Shown here: piece by piece, positions 7,283 to 16,047 of the stretch | Layout of the letters: each line of letters opens with the position of its first letter | Position numbering within the stretch: position 1 is the stretch's first letter | From: an uncultured Hyphomonadaceae bacterium | GTDB lineage: Bacteria > Pseudomonadota > Alphaproteobacteria > Caulobacterales > Hyphomonadaceae | Direction: 5' to 3' | DNA: 64,000 nucleotides | NCBI GenBank assembly: GCA_913057945.1 | Contig: CAJXOF010000002.1 | Span: 1 to 64,000, forward strand | The notes under the pieces: model-generated | Seen by the model: the letters and a program-made list of their open reading frames with translations, nothing else | What the model was told of the DNA's origin: nothing | The model's database searches: none | Program-made: the position numbers and the translations under genes

Positions 7283-8960
7283 AGAAGACGACCTAAACCA
7301 GCCAGCCCGGCCCCCCAGCGCCGCACCGCTTCGCAACAAGCTTGTCTTGACGCTGGCGGCGGCGTTGACACCTGTTCTGCTCCTGTCTGCATTCAAGGCG
7401 TACATTGATGCGCGCGATATACGGGATAGTCAGGCGCAGAATCTCGTGCTCGTTGCGGGCGCGGCAATTGATGGCGTCAACCAATCCCTCCAACAGGCGG
7501 AACTCTTGCTGTCACTGTACGAGCCCCGGCTGGCAGCCGGGGAATGCAGTGGCGTTTACAATGAGTTGTCAGCTTACCTGCCATCGCTGACGAATGTCGT
7601 CGCGTTTGATGAAAACAGCGAAGTTATATGTTCGGCCGTGGGAGCGCCGGTTCTGCGGCGTGAAAACCAGGTTCTCCACGACCGTTTGCGGGCAGGGGGG
7701 GATTCCTTCGCGCGGAGCGATGCCTTCTTCGGATCGGCCAGTGATAAATGGGTGTTCGCGCTGAACAAGCGCGTCGAAGACGAAGCCGGAAATTTCACAG
7801 GCATCAATACGTTTGCGCTCGGCGCGATAGATCTGGCCAACCTCGTGCGGGCGGGATATCTGCCAGACTATGTTTCGCTGTCCATTGCCGACGAAACGGG
7901 CCGCGTGTTCGGCGACCCTCTGGTGGGGCCGATCCCGGCGGAATGGATCGAGGGTGTCAGGCTTGCCCAGGATGCGCAATTGTTCCGGGTTGACCATCCT
8001 GATGGCACATCCGTCGATGTGGTATTGAGGCCCGTCGGTAATTCCAACATTTTCGCCGTCATTGCCCGGCCCTCCTATGGCCTGTGGAATGATTTTTTTG
8101 TTCGTCCCGCGACATCCTTCGGACTGCCGCTGTTGGCCTTTGCTGTTACCTTGCTTGCGGCCTGGATGGCGATCGACGGGTTGGTCCTTCGATGGATTTC
8201 TCGCCTGACACGCACGGTGCGTATCTATGGCGCCGGTCGGTACCAGTTCAAGGCGGGCAATTCATTTGTTGATGCACCATCGGAGATCCGCAGCTTGGCA
8301 ACGGCGATGGAAGTCATGGCGCAGGATATCGACCATCGTGACCGGGATTTGAAAGAAGCTATTGCCACCCGGGATGCGGCGGTGAAGGAAATCCATCACC
8401 GTGTGAAGAACAATCTCCAGATTGTGACGAGCTTCCTGAACCTTCAGGGGCGTCAGTTGAAGGACCCGCAAGCCAAGGAAGCCATCGCGGCGACGCGTCA
8501 CCGGATTGATGCGTTGGCGATCGTCCACCAGACCTTGTACCAGAATGAGCGGCTCGAAAGCGTCGATATGCGACCCTTCCTGACGGGCCTTCTCAATCAT
8601 CTCTCCGATGCCCTCGGCATGTCGGAAGCGGGCATCAATCTCGTTCAGTCCTATGCCGAAATCCAACGAGACGCTGATGATGCCATCCCGATGGCGCTGT
8701 TTATCGTCGAGGCAGTCACCAATGCGATGAAGTATGCATTCGAGGAGGACGGAGGCGAAGTGTCGGTATGCTTGTCGGCGACGGATGATCAGGTCACGCT
8801 GGAGATCACGGACACCGGGCTCGGATACGATACAACCGATGGCAGTTCTGGTCTCGGTTCGAAGCTGATGGTGGCTTTTGCCCGGCAGTTGTCTGCTGAA
8901 TTTACAACGAAAGCCCGCCCCGGCCTTGGCTGCTCACACAAGTTGGTCATGCCGTTCTAA
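7260..8960 (+). CDS. Membrane sensor histidine kinase, HisKA_2/HWE type (PhyK-like)
   Basis: A 566-residue kinase: a transmembrane helix at about 25-45, an extracytoplasmic sensor domain up to about 275 with three cysteines (CSGVYN, ICSAV), a second helix at about 285-310, a HAMP-like stretch, then the HisKA_2 phosphorylation motif EIHHRVKNNLQ (His379/380) and a HATPase domain (NAMKYAF, DTGLGYD, SGLGSKL). Kinases of this class linked to phyR are known to phosphorylate PhyR. ATG 7260 overlaps ecfG by 23 bp, implying coupled translation. A terminator follows. The sensed signal is unknown. Confidence 0.9.
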   Translation: MILPVSDEEDDLNQPARPPSAAPLRNKLVLTLAAALTPVLLLSAFKAYIDARDIRDSQAQNLVLVAGAAIDGVNQSLQQAELLLSLYEPRLAAGECSGVYNELSAYLPSLTNVVAFDENSEVICSAVGAPVLRRENQVLHDRLRAGGDSFARSDAFFGSASDKWVFALNKRVEDEAGNFTGINTFALGAIDLANLVRAGYLPDYVSLSIADETGRVFGDPLVGPIPAEWIEGVRLAQDAQLFRVDHPDGTSVDVVLRPVGNSNIFAVIARPSYGLWNDFFVRPATSFGLPLLAFAVTLLAAWMAIDGLVLRWISRLTRTVRIYGAGRYQFKAGNSFVDAPSEIRSLATAMEVMAQDIDHRDRDLKEAIATRDAAVKEIHHRVKNNLQIVTSFLNLQGRQLKDPQAKEAIAATRHRIDALAIVHQTLYQNERLESVDMRPFLTGLLNHLSDALGMSEAGINLVQSYAEIQRDADDAIPMALFIVEAVTNAMKYAFEEDGGEVSVCLSATDDQVTLEITDTGLGYDTTDGSSGLGSKLMVAFARQLSAEFTTKARPGLGCSHKLVMPF

Positions 8961-8975
8961 CTCCAGGTGCGCAAA

Positions 8976-9004
8976 AGCCCGGCGAACTGGCCGGGCTCTT
9001 CATA
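8976..9004 (+). terminator. Terminator after the PhyK-like kinase
   Basis: An 8-bp perfect G+C-rich stem (AGCCCGGC with GCCGGGCT) with a 6-nt loop, followed by CTTCATAT. It lies between the kinase and the convergent lipoprotein gene, so it may work in both directions (AAAA precedes it). Confidence 0.7.
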
Positions 9005-9027
9005 TCTGAACGCCATGAAAGCGAGTG

Positions 9028-9258
9028 TTACTGTGGCGTGTCGGTTGATTCTTTCATGGCCTCGCCCGCATCATTCACGGCAGCTTCGGCATCCTCTTCG
9101 GCGCTGTCTTCGATTGCATGGCCTGTCTCTTCAATCTTGTCGGAAAGCGTGTCCGGTTCTTCCACGGTGACGTTGACCTCATCAGGCTCGTCTGTGGCAT
9201 CGCACGCGGCGAAGGTGCCAAGGCTGATAAAGGCTGTAGCAAGCATCATCTTTTTCAT
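9028..9258 (-). CDS. Small acidic lipoprotein
   Basis: A 76-residue protein with a lipoprotein signal (MKKMMLATAFISLGTFAAC, Cys19 as lipidation site) and a strongly acidic helical mature part rich in Glu, Asp and Ala. The ribosome-binding site AGGAG precedes the ATG. A perfect EcfG promoter ends 28 bp upstream. I recognise no family; the pattern of a short stress-induced acidic lipoprotein resembles the entericidin next door in regulation, not in sequence. Confidence 0.8.
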   Translation of the reverse strand: MKKMMLATAFISLGTFAACDATDEPDEVNVTVEEPDTLSDKIEETGHAIEDSAEEDAEAAVNDAGEAMKESTDTPQ

Positions 9259-9286
9259 GGCTGACTCCTATCGTCTGCACCAGTAA

Positions 9287-9311
9287 AACGCCGAATGGAT
9301 CGGCAGGTTCC
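9287..9311 (-). promoter_or_regulatory. EcfG-type promoter of the acidic lipoprotein gene
   Basis: On the minus strand GGAAC (9311-9307), 16 bp, CGTT (9290-9287), a perfect consensus, 28 bp upstream of the ATG at 9258. Confidence 0.85.
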
Positions 9312-9360
9312 GTAGGGCAGATCATGTCTTTTCTGATTATGTCGCCATTAACGCACGAGC

Positions 9361-9385
9361 GGAACCATCGGCGCTCATAGGCGTA
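9361..9385 (+). promoter_or_regulatory. Possible EcfG-type promoter in an intergenic region
   Basis: GGAAC (9361-9365), 16 bp, CGTA (9382-9385), one mismatch in the -10. It points into a stretch without a convincing gene and so could drive the RNA described next. Confidence 0.5.
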
Positions 9386-9392
9386 AGTCTTG

Positions 9393-9512
9393 CATGCTGA
9401 ACACAGCTCGCCCCCGGATAGATATTCAGCGCAGGTCTCGCAGACTGGCCTCACACTTTCATGTCTTCCAGCGCATCAGCGGGCCCGGTCGGCTGGGCCG
9501 GGTAGTTTCTCT
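9393..9512 (+). ncRNA. Candidate general-stress small RNA (speculative)
   Basis: A transcript starting about 8 nt after the -10 at 9382-9385 would run through a C-rich stretch (GCCCCC near 9410) to a G+C-rich hairpin (CCCGG 9484-9488 with CCGGG 9498-9502) followed by TAGTTTCTCT, about 120 nt in all. Caulobacter has an EcfG-dependent sRNA (GsrN) of similar size with a C-rich loop. I see no sequence proof of homology. A 74-codon ORF starts at 9394, but its Arg-rich product does not look like a protein. The rest of 9513-9696 shows nothing I can name. Confidence 0.3.
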
Positions 9513-9696
9513 ACTGATAATTGGCTTTGGGCAGGTATGGGCCTGCATGAGAAAGCATAGGGAATTGATGCGTTCGGGCAATCGCACTCGAGTCCTGCTC
9601 ATCTCGTTTTCTGGCTGAGCACTCTTGCACTATTAGGTATATACTGACCGGTCGAGGCGCTAAGCGCGACTTCTTATTCAATTCTGTATACAGCAC

Positions 9697-9728
9697 ATAA
9701 AAAGACACGCCCCGAGCGGGGCGTGTCT
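9697..9728 (-). terminator. Terminator of the entericidin gene
   Basis: An 11-bp perfect stem (9703-9713 with 9718-9728) with a 4-nt loop; on the minus strand it is followed by TTTTTATG. It ends transcription from the entericidin gene. Confidence 0.85.
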
Positions 9729-9746
9729 CGTTCGGTCGGAGCCGAC

Positions 9747-9908
9747 TCAGTCGTTGATCTCGTCTTCAACGTCCTGAGAAGTGTCCTGAATAACTTCGCC
9801 GCCGGCTTCAACGTCTTTGCCGACGCCGTCGACGGTGTTGCAGGCTGCCAGCAGGGTGGCAAGCGCGCCGAGCGCGCCGAGGCTTGCGATCTTCACGGTG
9901 TTTTTCAT
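9747..9908 (-). CDS. Entericidin EcnA/B family lipoprotein
   Basis: A 53-residue lipoprotein: signal MKNTVKIASLGALGALATLL, lipobox LAAC with Cys23, then NTVDGVGKDVEAGGEVIQD, which matches the entericidin A/B pattern (CNTxxGxGxDxxxxG). Entericidins are small envelope lipoproteins, often stress induced; E. coli EcnA and EcnB form an antidote/toxin pair. Only one gene is present here. AAAGGA precedes ATG 9908, and a perfect EcfG promoter lies 31 bp upstream. A longer frame up to 10034 is not supported. Confidence 0.9.
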   Translation of the reverse strand: MKNTVKIASLGALGALATLLAACNTVDGVGKDVEAGGEVIQDTSQDVEDEIND

Positions 9909-9939
9909 AATGAGTCCTTTCCGCATTAAGTAGGAAAAT

Positions 9940-9964
9940 AACGTTACCCCTCTGGCTTGGTTCC
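9940..9964 (-). promoter_or_regulatory. EcfG-type promoter of the entericidin gene
   Basis: On the minus strand GGAAC (9964-9960), 16 bp, CGTT (9943-9940), a perfect consensus, 31 bp before the ATG. Confidence 0.87.
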
Positions 9965-9987
9965 AGAGCACGCAGAAAAAATATTCG

Positions 9988-10013
9988 GGAACTTCGGTGG
10001 GTGGACTCGGGTT
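9988..10013 (+). promoter_or_regulatory. EcfG-type promoter of the DUF1328 gene
   Basis: GGAAC (9988-9992), 17 bp, GGTT (10010-10013). The spacing is within the 16-17 bp range, with one -10 mismatch. It lies divergent to the entericidin promoter and 59 bp before the ATG. Confidence 0.6.
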
Positions 10014-10072
10014 GTACTGGCATCTCATCGGCATGCATCGCCGGTTTGTTTGAATGAAAAGGAGTTATAGTC

Positions 10073-10246
10073 ATGCTCGGTTGGGCAATTGCATTTTTCG
10101 TACTGGCGCTGATCGCTGCGGTTCTCGGTTTTGGTGGTATCGCAGGTGCGTCCGCAGGGATCGCCAAGATCCTGTTCTTCGTCTTCCTCGTTCTTCTCGT
10201 CCTGTCCTTTGTGGCGCGGGCCGTCCGTGGACGAAACGTGACCTGA
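10073..10246 (+). CDS. DUF1328 (YtjA-type) small membrane protein
   Basis: A 57-residue protein with two hydrophobic helices ([20 protein letters not shown] and about residues 29-48), matching the DUF1328/YtjA family, which begins MLxWAxxFFxIAxIAAxxGF. Function is unknown; family members are often stress induced. AAAGGAG precedes ATG 10073 at about 8 nt. It has its own EcfG-like promoter and a terminator, so it is a single-gene unit. Confidence 0.88.
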   Translation: MLGWAIAFFVLALIAAVLGFGGIAGASAGIAKILFFVFLVLLVLSFVARAVRGRNVT

Positions 10247-10264
10247 TGAATGAAGATTACCTAT

Positions 10265-10300
10265 AAAAAGGGCGTTGCAGATTGCGACGCCCTTTTTCTT
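10265..10300 (+). terminator. Terminator of the DUF1328 gene
   Basis: An 11-bp stem (10265-10275 with 10287-10297), loop of 11 nt, ending in a T-run. Confidence 0.85.
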
Positions 10301-10326
10301 TGGGATATGATCGTGCTGTATCCTGG

Positions 10327-10351
10327 GGAACCCGCCCGCTGTTTGCGCGTA
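10327..10351 (+). promoter_or_regulatory. Possible EcfG-type promoter of the AI-2E transporter gene
   Basis: GGAAC (10327-10331), 16 bp, CGTA (10348-10351), one mismatch in the -10, 36 bp before the GTG start. Confidence 0.45.
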
Positions 10352-10387
10352 TGTTAATCGCAATGTGGACGGGAGGATAATGGGCCT

Positions 10388-11542
10388 GTGAAAGAAGACA
10401 TGGCCTCCCTGACAGGATCAGCCGACAAGCGAGACGTGGTGCGCAACTGGGCTATTACCGGAATCTTCTGGATTTTGGTGCTGGGTGCGCTCAGCTTGGC
10501 GCAGGGTGTGTTTGTTCCCATCATTTCCGCCTTTGTGCTTGCGCTGACCTTCAGTCCTGTACGCCGCGCACTCGGCCGTATTGGCATACCTCCAGGGGCG
10601 GCGGCCGGGATCATCATGATCAGCCTGCTGGTCGTTTTCAGCGTGCTTTTCTACTTCATATCCGAGGCCCTTCAGCAGTATCTGAGCGATGCGCCGACCT
10701 TTGCCGCAGAAGTGCGCCGGGAATTGAGCGGCCTGTTCGGCACCATTGAGCCTGTTCTGAAGGCAGGAGATCAGATTGATGCCCTGACAAAGCAGGGCGG
10801 GCAACAGACTGTGTCAATTCGGGAGCCCGGCTTTGTCAGCGTCATGACGCAGGCCACGCCTGCCGTGGTCAGCCAGTTGGTCGTCACCCTGACGCTGAGT
10901 TTCTTCCTGATCGCGTCTGGCGATATGTTCTATGAGAAGCTTGTTCAGGTTATGCCGAAACTGAAGGACAAGCGCCGTGCGCTCGCGGCGGCGCGAACCA
11001 TCGAGAACCAACTCTCCACATATCTGTTCACAATCACAGCCATCAATGCGGCGCTGGGCGTCATCATCGGATTGGTCATGTGGGCCGTTGGCATGCCAAA
11101 CCCGCTCCTCTTCGGATTAGGCGCCTTCCTGCTGAACTATATCCCGTATATTGGCTCGATTGGCGGCATCACCATCACACTGGTCACAGGGATGGTCACT
11201 TTCGATAATACGGTACAGGCGATCCTTCCGGCCCTGTTCTATTGGCTAATCAACACGATCGAAGGCCAGTTCCTGACGCCCGTGCTTGTGGGTCGCCGCC
11301 TCAAGCTGAATGCGGTCGTGGTGTTTATCTCCTTCGCGCTATGGGCGTGGGTCTGGTCGTTCATGGGCATGTTGTTGTCCACGCCGATCCTGCTCATGGC
11401 GAAAGTCGTGTCGGATAATGTGACCGGGCTTGAGAGCTTTGGAAAATTCCTTGGCGACCGGGATGATTTGTCCGGGTCGGATTCACGCCTGATGAAGTTC
11501 GTGTTCCGTCAAAGGGACCGGCCAGTTACCGACGATGCCTGA
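10388..11542 (+). CDS. AI-2E/PerM family permease
   Basis: A 384-residue membrane protein with the family layout: two N-terminal helix pairs (about 18-90), a soluble stretch rich in charged residues (about 95-160), then several C-terminal helices with the conserved LGAFLLNYIPYIGSIGG motif (about 240-256) and the PxLxGxxxxLNAVVVFIS block. The family includes AI-2 exporters and Na/H antiporters; the substrate here is unknown. GTG 10388 has GGGAGG about 11 nt upstream; a later in-frame ATG is at 10400. A possible EcfG promoter lies upstream, consistent with its place in the stress island. Confidence 0.85.
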   Translation: MKEDMASLTGSADKRDVVRNWAITGIFWILVLGALSLAQGVFVPIISAFVLALTFSPVRRALGRIGIPPGAAAGIIMISLLVVFSVLFYFISEALQQYLSDAPTFAAEVRRELSGLFGTIEPVLKAGDQIDALTKQGGQQTVSIREPGFVSVMTQATPAVVSQLVVTLTLSFFLIASGDMFYEKLVQVMPKLKDKRRALAAARTIENQLSTYLFTITAINAALGVIIGLVMWAVGMPNPLLFGLGAFLLNYIPYIGSIGGITITLVTGMVTFDNTVQAILPALFYWLINTIEGQFLTPVLVGRRLKLNAVVVFISFALWAWVWSFMGMLLSTPILLMAKVVSDNVTGLESFGKFLGDRDDLSGSDSRLMKFVFRQRDRPVTDDA

Positions 11543-11550
11543 TGGCATTG

Positions 11551-13968
11551 TTACCCGTTCGGCATGACCAGTGCCAGACGTGACAGGATGAGCCGGGTCG
11601 GCGCCCTAGCCGATAATTCGACGCCTTCAAAGTGGGACATGTCCACACCGGCTTCGGCAAGTGCCCTGAGCGGGATTTCGAACGTCAGGGTGGTATCGGT
11701 GCATGAGTGCGAGACCAGTCGGCATAGGCCGCCGATATCCGTACGGCCTGATCCCGAATGGATAGAGAGGACCGGCTCCTTGGCTGTACCGGCGTGTTTT
11801 GTGATTGTCAGCGTGAAGCAGAACCCGGCATTGGTCTCACGCGTCAGATCCAGCGCGTCATGAGAGAAGATGACCGGCGCACTTCGCGCGCGTGTCCAGC
11901 TTATCTGGATGGCATTCTCCTGCTGGCCAAGATCCGCCGCTTTCAGTTCCACCGCCCCCGATGAAGACCGCTCTGTGTCCCCCTGCCAGCATGTCGATTT
12001 GGCAGCATCGTCCAGTCGGATAGACCAACCGCCCCCCGTCATGCCGTGCTCGAAGATGGTGCCATGGTCAGGTTGGGGGAGCACGCGATTCTCGTGCAGA
12101 ACGCGCAGATTTCCACTGTCCTTGAGGGAGAGTCCGAATCCGTAGGGGAACAAGGGAGCATAGGGGAACGAGCCGACATTCAGGTGATGCTGGTCGGCAT
12201 ATTCCGGCCAGGAGAAAGGCAGCTTTCCAGTAAAGTCGAGATCAGACTTGCCGTCAGTCCCAAACAAGAGGTCCGCCAGCGCGCCAGCTTGTGTGCCGGG
12301 CAGGAAAGCCGCCACGAATGCATCTGACGCATTTAGCACCGGGTTGACCCATAGCGGGCGGCCGGAGAGAAAGATGCAGACAACCGGAATGCCGACGCCT
12401 TGCAACCGTTTCAAGGTCTCGGTGTCCGCATCATTGGCCAGGTGGAAATCCAAAGTCGACAAGTCACCCCGGAACTCCGCATAAGGCGCTTCGCCAAACA
12501 CATGAATGGCGATGTCGGGCTTTTTGCGAAAGTGCCCGTCCCGCGCAAAGGATACGGTGCTCCCCCGCTTTGCTGCAATGCGTCGAACGCCCGACAGAAG
12601 CGTCTCGGCATGCGGATAATCCTGAATGTCCAGAATGCCACCCTGCCAAGACAGGGACCAGCCGCCACATTGCATGCTGAGATCGTCGGCCGCTTGTCCC
12701 GTCACCAGAATATGCTGCGGTGATTTGAGGGGAAGGGTGTGGTTTGCATTTTTCAAAAGCACAGCCGATTTGCGAACGGCCTCGACCGCGAGCCCAGTGT
12801 GCGCCTTGCAGCCGATCACGCCTGTAGTGGCGCTGTGAGGCCGCGCACTTGGCATGGGCTGAGAGCAGAGGCCTGCACGGAACTTCAATCGCAATACGCG
12901 GCGGACTGCATCATCCAGTCGTTCTCCGGATATGCGCCCCGATTCCAAATGGCGTAGCAGCGAAGCGTGAAGGCCTTTCCAGCTATCAGGCGCCATATAC
13001 ATGTCGAGTCCGGCCATCAGGGCGTCGGGACAATCGGTGGGGCTAGCGCCCGCAATCTGTCCGTGTCCATCCCAATCGCCCACGACGACACCATCAAACC
13101 CCCAATGGGTTTTGAGTAGATCCGTCAGAAAGGCTTGATGCCCGTGCATCTTGCGTCCGCCCCAGCTGGAGAATGAGGCCATGATGGTTTGGGCCCCGGC
13201 ATCGAGTGTCGAGTAGTAGCCAGCTGCGTGTGTGTCCCGCATTTCCGCTTCTGTGGCGACTGTTTCTCCTTGGTCCTTGCCAGCGCGTGTGCCTCCATCA
13301 CCTATGAAATGCTTGGCAGTTGCGATGATCTTGTCTGAGCCCAGAAAGGTTCTCTCGCCCGGAAGACCTTGTAGACCGCGCACTAGAGCGGCGCCGAGAT
13401 CTGCGACGAGTTTGGGGGATTCTCCATAGGCCTCATAGGTGCGCCCCCATCGGCCATCGCATGCGACCGCCACAGTGGGCGCGAATGTCCAGTCCATGCC
13501 CGTCGCGCGAACTTCCCGTGCCGTAGCCGCTCCGATCCGCTCCACGAGATCAGCATCCCTTGTGGCGCCCAGCCCGATATTGTGGGGAAAGATGGTCGCG
13601 CCCACCAAATTATTGTGTCCGTGTACAGCATCCGTACCCCAGAGCACTGGTATACGGGGGCCATCAGCGCGCATGGAAGCGGTCCAATAGGCATCGGCGA
13701 GGTCTAGCCAGTCGATATGACTGGCGCGTTGGTTACCCTTCGGTGCGGAGTTTCCGCCATTCAGCACGGCGCCAAGATGATAGGCCGCGACATCGTCAGG
13801 TGTGACAGAGGCAATGTCGGCCTGGATGATCTGCCCGACTTTTTGCGGAGGCGTGAGCCAGTCAATGATGCGAGTGATCATCCCTTCCGTTTTTGGGCAA
13901 TGAAGATTGGGGGGATGCGGTTTCGGCCAGTGCGAAAGGGTGAGTGTAGTCGAGGAGGGATCAGTCAT
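11551..13968 (-). CDS. Glycoside hydrolase family 3 beta-glycosidase
   Basis: An 805-residue GH3 enzyme. The N-terminal barrel shows GTDAVHGHNN (about 111-120), KHFIGDGGT (219-227) and the nucleophile Asp298 in VVVGDWDGHG; the alpha/beta sandwich domain follows (LLKNANHTLPL, then HVFGEAPYAE), and an extra C-terminal beta domain (about 660-800) of the ExoP/1,4-beta-D-glucan glucohydrolase type. No signal peptide is visible, so it should act in the cytoplasm on imported beta-glucosides. It follows the symporter by 21 bp in one operon under the divergent LacI regulator. Confidence 0.92.
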   Translation of the reverse strand: MTDPSSTTLTLSHWPKPHPPNLHCPKTEGMITRIIDWLTPPQKVGQIIQADIASVTPDDVAAYHLGAVLNGGNSAPKGNQRASHIDWLDLADAYWTASMRADGPRIPVLWGTDAVHGHNNLVGATIFPHNIGLGATRDADLVERIGAATAREVRATGMDWTFAPTVAVACDGRWGRTYEAYGESPKLVADLGAALVRGLQGLPGERTFLGSDKIIATAKHFIGDGGTRAGKDQGETVATEAEMRDTHAAGYYSTLDAGAQTIMASFSSWGGRKMHGHQAFLTDLLKTHWGFDGVVVGDWDGHGQIAGASPTDCPDALMAGLDMYMAPDSWKGLHASLLRHLESGRISGERLDDAVRRVLRLKFRAGLCSQPMPSARPHSATTGVIGCKAHTGLAVEAVRKSAVLLKNANHTLPLKSPQHILVTGQAADDLSMQCGGWSLSWQGGILDIQDYPHAETLLSGVRRIAAKRGSTVSFARDGHFRKKPDIAIHVFGEAPYAEFRGDLSTLDFHLANDADTETLKRLQGVGIPVVCIFLSGRPLWVNPVLNASDAFVAAFLPGTQAGALADLLFGTDGKSDLDFTGKLPFSWPEYADQHHLNVGSFPYAPLFPYGFGLSLKDSGNLRVLHENRVLPQPDHGTIFEHGMTGGGWSIRLDDAAKSTCWQGDTERSSSGAVELKAADLGQQENAIQISWTRARSAPVIFSHDALDLTRETNAGFCFTLTITKHAGTAKEPVLSIHSGSGRTDIGGLCRLVSHSCTDTTLTFEIPLRALAEAGVDMSHFEGVELSARAPTRLILSRLALVMPNG

Positions 13969-13989
13969 GGATTCAGGACCGGCGCAGGA

Positions 13990-15951
13990 TCATGGCGCCG
14001 CCTCCTCTGTAGGGGCGAAATCTTCCGGATAGTCGCGCATTCGGTCGTACCAGTTGAGCTTCAGGAAAATACTGGTGATTGCGATAACCGCCAGGCTGCC
14101 GAGCATCTTGGGCCAATCTTGGATTACCAGGAAGATGGGGGTACAGATCAGGGCGGTCTGCCACACGATCCCCACGGCTACGTTCGCAAGGTCTCGTTTC
14201 ATGTCCGGATTACGGGACACGGTCTGCCCCTTGGCGGTGAGCGATTCCGCAACCGGTCCCCATGCGCCCCAAGGCCGTGTCTTGCGATAGAACCGTTCCA
14301 GCGTTTCCATCTCGGTTGGCGTCGTCAGCAGCGACCCGATTATGACGGCGACCAGACAGGCGACAAAGAAGAAGGGAAAGGCTTGGAGCGGATTGATATC
14401 TATTTGGGGCATGCCCAGAACGAGTGCGAAGAGGATTCCCGTCAGCATACCCCAGAAATAGCCATAGCCATTCATGCGCCACCAATACCATTTGACGACA
14501 TTGGCTGCGGTGTAGCCGCCGTAAAGGCCCGCCGTGATCCAGTTGATGACGGTGTCGATGCTGGTGAGGAAGAGGCCGAACAGGGTGCCAATGATCACGA
14601 AGACTGTGGAAACGATATAACTCATCCGGAGATAGGTTTTATCGGTAGCGTCGGGTTTGATGTATTTGCGGTATATGTCGTTCACGACATAGGCGGGGGC
14701 GGCGTTGAGGGGGGCTGCAAAACTCGACATGAAGGCGGCAAGCAGGCCAGCCAGCGTCAGGCCCAGTAATCCGACCGGAATGAACTCGCGCAAAGCAAAT
14801 GGCAGTACGGCTTCGAAATCGGCGTCCGTGCCCATGTTTCGTAGGTAAGGGCTGAAATAGACCAGAGAGAGCACGGTCAGGCCCGTTATAAGCAGATAGC
14901 GCGGCAGGTTCAGCACAATGCTGACCAGGGCGCTCATCTTCGCCGCTTCGACCGGACCTCGCGCAGACAGGATGCGCTGCATATCATAATTCGGGGCGGG
15001 CCCGGCGAGGGATGTGAAAATGCCTTTCAACAGGACCAACATGAAGAAGACCGAGAAAAGTGAATAGCCTTCCTTGGCGATCTTGGTGTCCGCCGATGGC
15101 AACAAGTCAGACCAGTCGAGGCTAAGCTCCCAGGCGAAGAAGGGATTGGTCCACCCATCCGGTATGGCAGCGGCTAGCATGTCTGGTGACACATGCAGCA
15201 TCGCAATCACTGCGACTCCGATACTGGCAATGGTCATGACAATGAATTGCAGGACTTCAGTAAAGACGACGGAGTACATGCCGCCCTTGATGACATAGAG
15301 CGAGGTCAGGAATATCAGGAAGACGCCAAAGGCTTTCTCATTCAGGGCCGTCATCGCGGCGTCCCGCTGTATTAGCAGATCGCCCGTGAGATCCGGCGCC
15401 CGCAGATTGACGGGGAGGAAAAGATCGAGCTGCAACATGCCAGCGAGATCGACTGGAATGAACTGGACCGCAAGTTTGCCGATTCCAAGGAAGCCATAGG
15501 CCATGTAGGCGAGCACCAGGATCAGGGCGAAGAGAACAATGATCAGGTGGCTCAAACGTGCGGCCGGGCCATCTCCGAAGCGGAACGTGATCCATTCTGC
15601 GCCGGTCATGGCGCCTGATCGTCGGAGCCAGATCGATAGGAATACCATCAGGAATATCTGATTGAATACGGGCCAAAGCCAGGGGATCCAGATGCTCTTG
15701 AGCCCATAGACGAAAAGAATGGATACCAGCCACATCGTCCCGGCCACGTCGAACATGCCGGAGGCGTTGGAGAGGCCGAGCGCATACCAAGGCAAACGGT
15801 TGCCGCCCAGGAAATAGCTGCGCAATCCTGTGTTCGCTCGATTGGAAATCCAGAAGCCGATGAAGAGTGTCAGCCCGATATATGCCGCGATCACCGCCAT
15901 ATCGATAGGATGCAAACTCAAGTCTCCGGCCCCTTTGCTTGCGAGGGCCAC
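13990..15951 (-). CDS. Sodium/solute symporter (SSS family), probable sugar importer
   Basis: A 653-residue protein with at least twelve hydrophobic helices and SSS-family features, including an N-terminal GFWISNRANTGLRSYFLGGN region (about residues 32-51) and FTEVLQFIVMTIASIGVAVI. It resembles SGLT-type carriers. The neighbouring cytoplasmic GH3 enzyme and LacI regulator make an oligosaccharide or glucoside the likely substrate. The start is GTG 15951, without a clear ribosome-binding site; ATG 15900 is an alternative that removes 17 residues. First gene of the operon with GH3. Confidence 0.88.
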   Translation of the reverse strand: MALASKGAGDLSLHPIDMAVIAAYIGLTLFIGFWISNRANTGLRSYFLGGNRLPWYALGLSNASGMFDVAGTMWLVSILFVYGLKSIWIPWLWPVFNQIFLMVFLSIWLRRSGAMTGAEWITFRFGDGPAARLSHLIIVLFALILVLAYMAYGFLGIGKLAVQFIPVDLAGMLQLDLFLPVNLRAPDLTGDLLIQRDAAMTALNEKAFGVFLIFLTSLYVIKGGMYSVVFTEVLQFIVMTIASIGVAVIAMLHVSPDMLAAAIPDGWTNPFFAWELSLDWSDLLPSADTKIAKEGYSLFSVFFMLVLLKGIFTSLAGPAPNYDMQRILSARGPVEAAKMSALVSIVLNLPRYLLITGLTVLSLVYFSPYLRNMGTDADFEAVLPFALREFIPVGLLGLTLAGLLAAFMSSFAAPLNAAPAYVVNDIYRKYIKPDATDKTYLRMSYIVSTVFVIIGTLFGLFLTSIDTVINWITAGLYGGYTAANVVKWYWWRMNGYGYFWGMLTGILFALVLGMPQIDINPLQAFPFFFVACLVAVIIGSLLTTPTEMETLERFYRKTRPWGAWGPVAESLTAKGQTVSRNPDMKRDLANVAVGIVWQTALICTPIFLVIQDWPKMLGSLAVIAITSIFLKLNWYDRMRDYPEDFAPTEEAAP

Positions 15952-16047
15952 TCAGCACTGCCCCTGGTGGCGCCGCGTATATTTTTCTACAGCCCCGCGA
16001 ACCGAGACCGGCGTTATTCTGAGCACGCCTGACCCAAAGAACATTCA

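Noticed and set aside
9394-9618. 74-codon ORF downstream of the GGAAC-N16-CGTA element
   Set aside because: The product is Arg-rich and looks like out-of-frame translation; kept only as an alternative to the sRNA idea.
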